From Fidelibacterota bacterium (GTDB lineage Bacteria > Fidelibacterota > Fidelibacteria > Fidelibacterales > DSDE01): a stretch of DNA of 7,835 bases. Below the pieces are notes generated by a model, which was not told the origin of the DNA, did no database searches, and saw only the letters and a list, made by a program, of their open reading frames with translations. The first letter of the stretch is position 1. Every line of letters starts with the position of its first letter. Where the stretch lies: the NCBI GenBank assembly GCA_011049095.1, contig DSDE01000150.1, positions 1 to 7,835 on the forward strand, written 5' to 3'. The translations under genes and the position numbers were made by a program. Positions 1 to 6,121 of this stretch are shown here, piece after piece.

Positions 1-1656
1 ATTCAGGGGCGCAATCATTTTTACTACACACCGGGCTCATGGCAGCTATCAGGAGAATTTAATGACCGCAGCAATCTTTATTATCGCCCAGGCGGGGAAT
101 TGCGGGTCCGCTCTGAAAACCAGCTCTCCTTTGAAGCTCTTCACAAGACATTCTCCAGGCTCTACTCTGGAGTCTATGGTGACTTATATTCACTTTTTGA
201 TGAACAAAGTCAATATAAAAATGACTATGAAAAGCAAGCTGGCGGACTTGCTTTAAAGTTTCCAACTGTAAAAAATCTGCGTGCTTATGGCGGCCTTTTT
301 TCTGAAGACCGCATCTCAATTCAAGAAAAAGGCTGGTTTAGTCAGCTTTTATTAGACCCAAAAGGAAATAATCTTGGATTTATACCTGGCTTAGACTGGA
401 ATCATTACCAGACTGACACTCGTCAGAACTATAAATTTGCAAACGATTTACACTGGAGAGGACTATTGCTCAATATGCTGCCTATTCAAACTCAAATCCA
501 GTTTAATGAATATCATCGGGAATATTATACCGACATTGACAGAAACAGTGAGACAAGGCGACTAACACAGCGAAAAATTGTAAATCGTATTAACTATCCC
601 ATCAATGAAAGACTGATGCTTGGTCATCAGATTTATCTTTCATCTGAGCGGGACCGTTTTTCATTTTTGGCAGACAGTGTATGGAGTCACCGGCTCCGCA
701 CAGATACACGTTTACAAAATCAGGCCGACATTCAATACCGCTTTACAAAAATGCGGGCCTGGAGCTCCTGGCGTGGCGACCAGCAGCTAAATCGCAGCAG
801 CTCAACCGCTTCCAATCTGCGCCTGCCGGCAGATTATCAATTGCGAAATAACAGTTTTAACTGGGGACTCACATTTCTAAATGGCATTCCTGGAGATAGT
901 CTGGCGCTCCAGGCCAGCGCCGGTGTTTTGCATTTTGACACACCCGACACCAATAATTATGATGATCGGGATGAATCAAAATACCGCATTGCCGGCAAGT
1001 GGCATGCGAAAGCAAATCCTGCTTTTTCAATACTGCTTGGTGGCAGTGTCTATTTTCATCACCTGGTATACCTTTCCAGCAAAAGGTCCGCCCAAAATCA
1101 CTGGAATCGTGTCTATCAACTAGAGCAGCAGTTTTCGTTAAATTTACCGCTGCAAATGCGCTGGCTTGGTAAACAGACTCTTTTTGCGAACTATTTTGTC
1201 TATGATTATGAAGACAGCGCTTTCGTTCAGCTCCAGAGTATGGTTTTTCGCGGATTCAATACCAGCCAGTCTGTCAAGTATCATATCAGACCATCCTGGG
1301 GCAGCGAATTGGCATTTTCTCTTCGCCTGGAAGATGATGGTGCACTGGATTGGGATGCCTGGGTTCAGGACCGGTTCCATAGCCGATATTACTGGCGGAC
1401 AGAAATATTTGCATTTTATCAGTCGGAGAATTTATATTTAAGGATGGGACCTACCTACAGCGAACGCCATGACTTTCAGCATCGCGCAGTGGAAGGGGCT
1501 GAGGAGCTTTATTTCAACATTCGCCGGGGACTTCTTTTTAATGTTCGTTTTCATCCCTGGCTGCGTTTCAATTATCATCTGGAATCAATTTCGCAAAGCA
1601 ATACGGATCAACGCTGGAACCAAAACGGCAATCTAGAGCTAATGATTTTCATATAA
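1..1656 (+). CDS. Outer-membrane beta-barrel protein, 3' part (start lies left of the window)
   Basis: The reading frame is open from the first base to the TAA at 1654-1656, giving 551 visible residues without the N-terminus. A TTG at 100 is only an internal codon: the frame upstream of it is equally protein-like, with residues such as HFYYTPGSW near the left edge. The protein has no catalytic motif and no long hydrophobic helix. It shows many short strands alternating polar and aromatic/aliphatic residues, rich in Tyr, Trp, Phe, Arg, Asn and Gln, separated by Asp/Asn/Ser-rich turns, and it ends in a hydrophobic strand (LELMIFI). This pattern is typical of a large outer-membrane barrel. I do not recognise a specific family, and a transport, porin or structural role cannot be assigned. 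The hemerythrin gene follows 17 bases later, so the two may share a transcript. Codon use looks like that of the neighbours. Confidence 0.75.
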   Translation: MQGRNHFYYTPGSWQLSGEFNDRSNLYYRPGGELRVRSENQLSFEALHKTFSRLYSGVYGDLYSLFDEQSQYKNDYEKQAGGLALKFPTVKNLRAYGGLFSEDRISIQEKGWFSQLLLDPKGNNLGFIPGLDWNHYQTDTRQNYKFANDLHWRGLLLNMLPIQTQIQFNEYHREYYTDIDRNSETRRLTQRKIVNRINYPINERLMLGHQIYLSSERDRFSFLADSVWSHRLRTDTRLQNQADIQYRFTKMRAWSSWRGDQQLNRSSSTASNLRLPADYQLRNNSFNWGLTFLNGIPGDSLALQASAGVLHFDTPDTNNYDDRDESKYRIAGKWHAKANPAFSILLGGSVYFHHLVYLSSKRSAQNHWNRVYQLEQQFSLNLPLQMRWLGKQTLFANYFVYDYEDSAFVQLQSMVFRGFNTSQSVKYHIRPSWGSELAFSLRLEDDGALDWDAWVQDRFHSRYYWRTEIFAFYQSENLYLRMGPTYSERHDFQHRAVEGAEELYFNIRRGLLFNVRFHPWLRFNYHLESISQSNTDQRWNQNGNLELMIFI

Positions 1657-1673
1657 ACAAAAAAGGAGGCTTT

Positions 1674-2081
1674 ATGGCGCTTATTCAATGGGATCAAAAA
1701 TATGAAACAGGCATCAAGCAATTTGATGAACACCATCAAAAACTGGTGGACCTCATCAACAAGCTTTATGATGCGATGCGGGCAGGTCAGGGTAATAGTA
1801 TCCTTGCCTCTGTTTTCAACGAGTTGATTGCTTACACACAATATCACTTCTCGGCTGAAGAAAAACTATTTAAAGAAACCAAATACATAGCTGCAGCTAC
1901 CCATATACGCGAACACCAAAAACTAGTGGAAAAAGTTACTGAGCTTAAAACTCAATTTGATCAGGGGAAAATGGGCATCACCAGCCAGACGCTCAATTTT
2001 CTTCGGGATTGGATAGTGAATCACATCCAAAAATCTGATAAGGGATATGTACTTCATTTTAAAAAATATGGTATCAAATAA
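1674..2081 (+). CDS. Bacteriohemerythrin (single-domain diiron oxygen-binding protein)
   Basis: This 135-residue protein is the usual length of a stand-alone bacterial hemerythrin and is a four-helix bundle holding a non-heme diiron site. All seven expected ligands are present at the correct spacing: His21 (DEHHQKL), His58 and Glu62 (HFSAEE), His77 and His81 (HIREH), His117 and Asp122 (NHIQKSD). The N-terminal arm ALIQWDQKYETGI is also characteristic. There is no signal peptide, so it should be cytosolic. Family members bind O2 reversibly and have been linked to O2 delivery, NO handling, iron storage or oxygen sensing; which applies here cannot be read from sequence. The start is fixed by AAGGAGG at 1663-1669, four bases before ATG. 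It follows the barrel gene by 17 bases and precedes a cytochrome remnant, a context hinting at redox or oxygen/nitrogen-oxide physiology, which is inference only. Confidence 0.95.
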   Translation: MALIQWDQKYETGIKQFDEHHQKLVDLINKLYDAMRAGQGNSILASVFNELIAYTQYHFSAEEKLFKETKYIAAATHIREHQKLVEKVTELKTQFDQGKMGITSQTLNFLRDWIVNHIQKSDKGYVLHFKKYGIK

Positions 2082-2105
2082 AAAATCTCCCTTCTTTGAT
2101 TTCAT

Positions 2106-2122
2106 TACCTTAATTTAAGGTA
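2106..2122. repeat. Perfect 17-base palindrome downstream of the hemerythrin gene
   Basis: TACCTTAATTTAAGGTA consists of two 8-base arms, TACCTTAA and TTAAGGTA, around a single central T. It lies 24 bases after the hemerythrin stop and 30 bases before the cytochrome remnant. The symmetry and short centre fit a dimeric regulator's operator better than an RNA hairpin. The loop would be too tight and no T-run follows, so it is a poor rho-independent terminator. No known regulator box (such as FNR or Fur) is recognised in it. A role as operator for the downstream gene is inference. Confidence 0.45.
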
Positions 2123-2152
2123 TCACGAAAACAAAAAAGCAATAGACTATAA

Positions 2153-2353
2153 ATGAAATGGGCAACACTGCCGATAACTGGCCTTGGCCTGATTTTAACA
2201 AATACATTCGCGATTACAGCAAATATTAGCAGCGAAGCAGAAGGCTGCCTGGAGTGCCACAGAACTTATACTCCAGGGCTGGTAAACGATTGGGATCGGT
2301 TGGCTACGGCTATGCGAGGAACTGATTACTCATCATTTAAAAATGGCTGGTAG
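2153..2353 (+). pseudogene. Truncated multiheme cytochrome c (HAO-like N-terminus), probable gene remnant
   Basis: The frame encodes 66 residues: a Sec-type signal peptide (about residues 1-20, hydrophobic core LPITGLGLIL), then one c-type heme motif CLECH (Cys32, Cys35, His36) followed by TPGLVNDWDR. In hydroxylamine-oxidoreductase-like octaheme cytochromes the first heme motif is typically followed by a TPGIV-x-DW segment like this one, so it looks like the extreme N-terminus of such a periplasmic electron-transfer protein, which is normally several hundred residues with eight hemes. Here a TAG at 2351 ends it, and no further CxxCH is seen up to 2475. The same frame continues after the TAG for 29 Glu/Lys-rich residues to a TAA at 2441-2443. 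No Shine-Dalgarno sequence precedes the ATG, unlike every other intact gene here except the coupled one. Internal deletion plus decay is the simplest reading; a small monoheme protein is the alternative. Confidence 0.55.
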
Positions 2354-2474
2354 GAAATCCAGCTAAATTTTCACCAAATGGAAAATGAATTTTTGCGCCC
2401 GGAAAAAAGCAAAGAATCCGAAAAAACGCTGGTTTCAAAATAAATGATATCACTTTAGCTAATAGGAGGAGCTT

Positions 2475-3374
2475 ATGTCAGTCGTCGTCGTAGGCAGTAT
2501 CGCATTAGACAGCGTAGAAACCCCCTGGGGAAAACGAGAAAATGCCCTGGGAGGCTCTGCCACCTATTTCAGCCTGGCCTGCAGCCGCTTTTCTAAAACA
2601 CGGATTGTAGGAATCGCTGGCACCGACTTTCCCGAAAAAGGCCTTGATCTTTTTCGGCGGCACAATATTGATACAGAAGGCCTGAAAATTGTAGAGGGCA
2701 AGACCTTTCGCTGGGGAGGGCGCTATAAAAGTAATCTAAACAAACGGGACACGATTTACACCGAGTTGAATGTTTTTGAAAAATTTCAGCCCCAGCTTCC
2801 CCGCTCATACCGGCAGCAGCCTATGCTATTCCTGGGAAATATACATCCAGAGCTACAACTAGACGTTCTTTCTCAAATGGAGCGCAAGCCGCTGGTAGGC
2901 TTGGATACGATGAACCTCTGGATTGATATAAGCCGGGAAAAAGTTATCGAAGCGCTGCAGAAAGTCGATATTGTCATTATGAATGAAGATGAGATCAGGC
3001 AGCTTACCGTTACGTCTAATGTTTATGAGGCTGCCAGACGTCTTATTAAACTGGGTCCATCCACTTTAGTTGTTAAAAGGGGCGAATATGGTGCATTTCT
3101 TTGCCACCATAACGAAATGTTTTCCGTGCCGGCATTTCCTGTCTCAAGGGTCATTGATCCAACCGGAGCCGGTGATGCTTTTGCCGGGGGATTTTTTGGC
3201 TTTTTGGGGAAATTTTCCAATCCCAGAGCCGCTGACTATCGCCGGGCAATGGTTTACGGCACTATTTTAGCGTCTTTTCTGGTAGAATCCTTCAGCACCG
3301 ATACTATTGACAGTATCATTGATGAAGAGATAGAAAACCGGGCAAAAGAGCTCATCAAAATAATTACCCTTTAA
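2475..3374 (+). CDS. PfkB-family sugar or nucleoside kinase
   Basis: The 299-residue cytosolic protein has the usual length of ribokinase/PfkB kinases, which phosphorylate a sugar, nucleoside or related hydroxyl using ATP. An N-terminal strand (SVVVVGSIALDSV) opens the Rossmann-like core. The substrate-side glycine pair is at 26-27 (GGSATYF), where the more usual GGxxxNxA motif has aromatic residues, a variant of the pattern. The NxxE motif is at Asn170-Glu173, KRGEYG is at 201-206, and the family signature DPTGAGDAFAGG is at 228-239, with Asp234 as the catalytic base and the glycines forming the anion hole. The start is set by AGGAGG at 2464-2469, five bases before ATG. It stands between two damaged genes but shows no damage itself. 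The substrate cannot be deduced: no pathway partner is adjacent, and the substrate-specific lid region (about 80-110) matches nothing I can name. Confidence 0.93.
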   Translation: MSVVVVGSIALDSVETPWGKRENALGGSATYFSLACSRFSKTRIVGIAGTDFPEKGLDLFRRHNIDTEGLKIVEGKTFRWGGRYKSNLNKRDTIYTELNVFEKFQPQLPRSYRQQPMLFLGNIHPELQLDVLSQMERKPLVGLDTMNLWIDISREKVIEALQKVDIVIMNEDEIRQLTVTSNVYEAARRLIKLGPSTLVVKRGEYGAFLCHHNEMFSVPAFPVSRVIDPTGAGDAFAGGFFGFLGKFSNPRAADYRRAMVYGTILASFLVESFSTDTIDSIIDEEIENRAKELIKIITL

Positions 3375-3457
3375 ATAACTATTCGCCATATTATGAAGAA
3401 AAATGAACAAATCTTTGATATAGAAAAGAGATTTGGCTAAATTAAAGGCAATGAAAA

Positions 3458-3463
3458 AAGGAG
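3458..3463 (+). promoter_or_regulatory. Ribosome binding site that fixes the TPR lipoprotein start
   Basis: AAGGAG lies five bases before the ATG at 3469. This selects 3469 over in-frame upstream alternatives (TTG at 3433, ATG at 3451), and the resulting protein begins directly with a lipoprotein signal peptide (MKRKTW and a hydrophobic core), as expected. Confidence 0.75.
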
Positions 3464-3468
3464 ATGCA

Positions 3469-4515
3469 ATGAAAAGAAAAACTTGGCTGCTAATGGCCAT
3501 CGCACTGATTTCCGCGCTGATTTTGTTCAATTGTTCTTCAATGGAATATACTTCAGCAAAAACCTACGTGCAGCAAAATGACTTGGTGAAAGCAGAGGAA
3601 TTTTTTCTCAAAGCCATCGACCTGGAGCCGGAAAATCCGGAAATTCCCTTACGCTTGGCCAGAGATGTCTATATTCCCCTCGATAAATATCAGGAAGCAA
3701 AAAGCTATCTGGATTAAAGTTTAAAAATCAGCGATATCCACCAAGAAGAAATTAGCCAGCTCAAAGAATTTTTGTATGGAAAATCCTTCAATAAAGGCCG
3801 AGATATATACAATTCACTGATTGGTGAAACCGATGAAGCCAAAATTACTACAAACAGCGCCAAATCGCTGGAGATGTTTATGCTGGCCAGTGAATTTAAA
3901 CCTGATGATCCAACGACATACAATATCCAGACAACATTGCTCATCAAGTTTCAGAGAGATACAACGGCTGCCCTGGCCACGCTGGACAAAGGCCTCTCTT
4001 TTAATGGCGAAAATACTACTCTGCTAATGCAAAAAGCCTTGATTCTAGAAGATTTGGGCTATCTTGACGAAGCGGAAGCCGTGCACCAGAAAGCCTACGC
4101 CAGCGATCCTATTGCCCATGCCAGACCTATGGCCGACTTTCTCCTAAAGAAAGGTAAAAATGATGAAGCTATTGCCATCTATCAGAGCGCATTAGAAAAA
4201 GACCCCACAAACGAAGACCTCTATTTCAACCTCGGGCTTGCTTACCAGGGTCTTGAGTTCTGGGAAAAGGCACTGGAGATGTTTCAAAATGTGATGGCCT
4301 CATCCCCTGATAATATAATTGTCATTCAACAGATTGGCGACCTCTATATGCAGACCAAAGACTATGGCTCAGCAGAATACTATTACCGGATGCTGACAGA
4401 TAAAGACCCTAACAATGCCATCTTTATCAAAAAACTTGCTCGCAGCATCTATTTTCAGCCTGGCAGACAAGAAGAGGGCCAGGCGCTCTTTGACAGCGCC
4501 AAGCATTACGAATAA
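3469..4515 (+). pseudogene. TPR-repeat lipoprotein gene interrupted by one in-frame TAA
   Basis: The frame runs for 348 codons but contains TAA at 3715-3717 (codon 83). The first part has a lipoprotein signal: MKRKTW, a hydrophobic core, then LFNC with the lipidation Cys at residue 22 (Asn before Cys is slightly atypical), then a TPR (about 26-58) and the start of a second. Past the stop, the same frame continues at once with SLKISD and TPR-like helices to residue 348; the clearest repeats are at about 183-216, 217-247, 248-281 and 284-317. The product would be an envelope-anchored scaffold for protein-protein contacts. The second half has no ATG or ribosome binding site near its beginning (only a TTG at 3772), so it is unlikely to be an independent gene. 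The stop sits where TPR helix B usually has a Lys (YLD-K-SLKI), so AAA to TAA is a plausible single change. A sequencing error or readthrough would restore one intact gene. A rho-independent terminator follows at 4538. Confidence 0.85.
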
Positions 4516-4537
4516 ATACACTTTTTTCTTATTAACG

Positions 4538-4563
4538 AAAGGCCCGCTTGTCGGGTCTTTTTT
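4538..4563 (+). terminator. Rho-independent terminator after the TPR lipoprotein gene
   Basis: A nine-base-pair stem, AAAGGCCCG with CGGGTCTTT (one G-U pair), encloses the loop CTTGT and runs into a T tract (six consecutive T at 4558-4563, the first three inside the stem). It begins 22 bases after the stop at 4515. The minus-strand orientation lacks a comparable T run, so it works in the plus direction. Its end is only three bases from the amidase ribosome binding site. Confidence 0.88.
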
Positions 4564-4578
4564 ATTGGAGGAAGAAAA

Positions 4579-5367
4579 ATGATCACTGTGGCGGCCCTGC
4601 AGACCCTGCCTGAATTCGGAAAGACTGAGCATAACCTGAAGGGGATAGCGCAGCTCTTTCCCCAAAAAGCAGACCTTGTCGTTTTGCCAGAGCTTTTCAA
4701 TACGGGATACCAATTTCTCGAGAAAAAAGAGCTTTTTGATCTGGCTGAAGCTGAAGATGGCCCTACAATCCAATTTCTCCAAAAGCTTGCTATAGAGCAT
4801 CAAGCGGCCATTGTAGCCGGTTTACCGCTGCGAAAAGGAGATGAAGTCACCAATTCGGCCATCCTTGTTGATGCCTCCGGTTTACGTGCTCGTTATGACA
4901 AGCTCCATCTTTTTTATCGCGAAAATGAGCTCTTTCTCAAGGGAAATGTCGCGCCGCCGGTCATTGATCTTGGTTTTGCCAAAATCGGGCTGATGATCTG
5001 CTTTGACTGGATTTTTCCTGAGGTGAGCCGCAGCCTGGCGCTGCGTGGCGCCGATATCATTGCCCACCCAGCAAATCTGGTCTTGCCCTTTTGCCAGGAT
5101 GCTATGATTACCCGCAGCCTCGAAAACCATCTTTTCACAATCACTGCAAATCGTGTTGGTAGTGAAAACCGCTGGAAGGAAACACTTAGTTTTACCGGAA
5201 AGAGTCAGATCAGTTCCTGGAATGGCAATCGCCTGGTGCAGGCCGGCAGCTCACAAGAGATGCTGATCACAGCAATGATAGAGCCTATGGAGGCACGGGA
5301 AAAGAAGATAAACACCTACAATGACCTTTTTGCAATGCGCCACAAGGACCCGATATTATGTGATTAA
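4579..5367 (+). CDS. Nitrilase-superfamily carbon-nitrogen hydrolase (amidase, omega-amidase/Nit2-like)
   Basis: This 262-residue cytosolic enzyme has the normal length for a single-domain nitrilase-superfamily amidase. The catalytic triad is complete: Glu38 in LPELFNTGY, Lys108 in YDKLHLF, and the nucleophile Cys141 in MICFDWIFPE; Glu115 (RENELF) fits the conserved fourth active-site residue. The AALQ strand at the N-terminus and GADIIAHPANL (157-167) after the Cys loop are also typical. Family members hydrolyse non-peptide C-N bonds by a Cys thioester. The overall look is closest to omega-amidase or short-chain amidase types rather than true nitrilases, but substrate is not decidable. GGAGG at 4567-4571, seven bases before ATG, fixes the start. 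The gene stands alone between a terminator and a 55-base gap with another strong ribosome binding site, so no operon partner identifies its pathway. Confidence 0.93.
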   Translation: MITVAALQTLPEFGKTEHNLKGIAQLFPQKADLVVLPELFNTGYQFLEKKELFDLAEAEDGPTIQFLQKLAIEHQAAIVAGLPLRKGDEVTNSAILVDASGLRARYDKLHLFYRENELFLKGNVAPPVIDLGFAKIGLMICFDWIFPEVSRSLALRGADIIAHPANLVLPFCQDAMITRSLENHLFTITANRVGSENRWKETLSFTGKSQISSWNGNRLVQAGSSQEMLITAMIEPMEAREKKINTYNDLFAMRHKDPILCD

Positions 5368-5408
5368 TATGGAACATGAGGAAGAAAAAGTATTATATTG
5401 TTTGAGGG

Positions 5409-5416
5409 AAAGGAGG
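5409..5416 (+). promoter_or_regulatory. Strong ribosome binding site that fixes the Tyr-rich lipoprotein start
   Basis: AAAGGAGG followed by T is a near-complete anti-16S match, six bases before the ATG at 5423. It selects this start over an in-frame ATG at 5321 that lies inside the amidase gene. Translation from 5423 begins immediately with a lipoprotein signal peptide, which confirms the choice. Confidence 0.8.
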
Positions 5417-5422
5417 TATAAG

Positions 5423-6121
5423 ATGAAATACCCATTTATATTTAGTTTTGCACTGCTCTTGAGCAGTTGCTATACTATTGTTCACCAGCCTTCGACGCTC
5501 CCCGAGAAACGGGCTGAGCTTGCCCCTGAAGAAATGATTCAAAACAACGACCTGTACAATTCTCATTATTATTACAATGCATATTATGACGACTGGGTCT
5601 ATGGTTATTACTGGGATGGCTATTATTACAATCGCCCCTACTATCAGGACCGTCGCCATTTGAGATATGACTGGTTTACCGGACGCTGGTATTATGATCC
5701 CTTTTACTATAACCGACGCAGCTACTATTATGACGACCGCTGGTATTACGTGCGGCCCCCAAGCGGCAGCTACACCGGCACTGATGGTGACAATTCGGAA
5801 CAGTTGCGGCGCACTCGATCCTTTGGAAGGATACCAGGCAGCGCCATACCCGCGACTGACAATGGCGGTGCAGGAGGCTCGACTGACACTCCAGCAGCGT
5901 CACCTGATCCAGCTTATGTCATCGGCGGATCTGGCGGCAATAGCTCATCCACGGGAAGCTCCACCAAAAGCACTGCAACAACAAAATCCAGCAGCACATC
6001 AAAAAGTAGCAGCACAAGCTATCAACCCAAAAACGACCCGCCTAAAAGTGAATCCAAACCCGCTGAATCCTCAAACAGCAGCGACAAAAAAACAGCCAGA
6101 ACCAAAAGCAGGGCGAGATAA
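5423..6121 (+). CDS. Tyrosine-rich lipoprotein with Ser/Thr/Lys-rich tail, function unknown
   Basis: The 232-residue product starts with a short signal peptide ending in a lipobox, LLSSC, with the lipidated Cys at residue 16. Three regions follow. Residues 17-44 form a charged linker. Residues 45-110 hold 24 Tyr and 5 Trp among Asp, Arg, Asn and Gly, in recurring YY or YYY blocks such as GYYWDGYYYN and RWYY. Residues 111-232 are low complexity, first Gly/Ser/Pro/Ala, then Ser/Thr/Lys runs, ending strongly basic (RTKSRAR). No catalytic motif is recognisable. The aromatic-charged block could bind carbohydrate or self-associate at the outer membrane, and the tail looks disordered and possibly peptidoglycan- or surface-interacting; both are guesses. 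Its TAA overlaps the next gene's ATG by one base, implying coupled translation with a barrel protein and perhaps a physical partnership. Confidence 0.85.
   Translation: MKYPFIFSFALLLSSCYTIVHQPSTLPEKRAELAPEEMIQNNDLYNSHYYYNAYYDDWVYGYYWDGYYYNRPYYQDRRHLRYDWFTGRWYYDPFYYNRRSYYYDDRWYYVRPPSGSYTGTDGDNSEQLRRTRSFGRIPGSAIPATDNGGAGGSTDTPAASPDPAYVIGGSGGNSSSTGSSTKSTATTKSSSTSKSSSTSYQPKNDPPKSESKPAESSNSSDKKTARTKSRAR

Noticed and set aside
100..102. TTG as the start of the first barrel gene
   Set aside because: The same frame is open and protein-like to base 1, there is no ribosome binding site, and no signal peptide follows; the true start is outside the window.
3393..3440. A 15-codon reading frame (MKKNEQIFDIEKRFG) before the TPR gene, possibly a leader peptide
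   Set aside because: It has no ribosome binding site, no codon run suggesting attenuation and no hairpin after it.
3772..4515. Second half of the TPR gene as an independent gene starting at TTG 3772
   Set aside because: There is no ribosome binding site and no signal peptide, and the frame upstream of it to the TAA is also TPR-like.
4369..4803. A 144-residue minus-strand frame across the TPR gene end and amidase start
   Set aside because: It crosses a terminator and two supported plus-strand genes and shows no motif.
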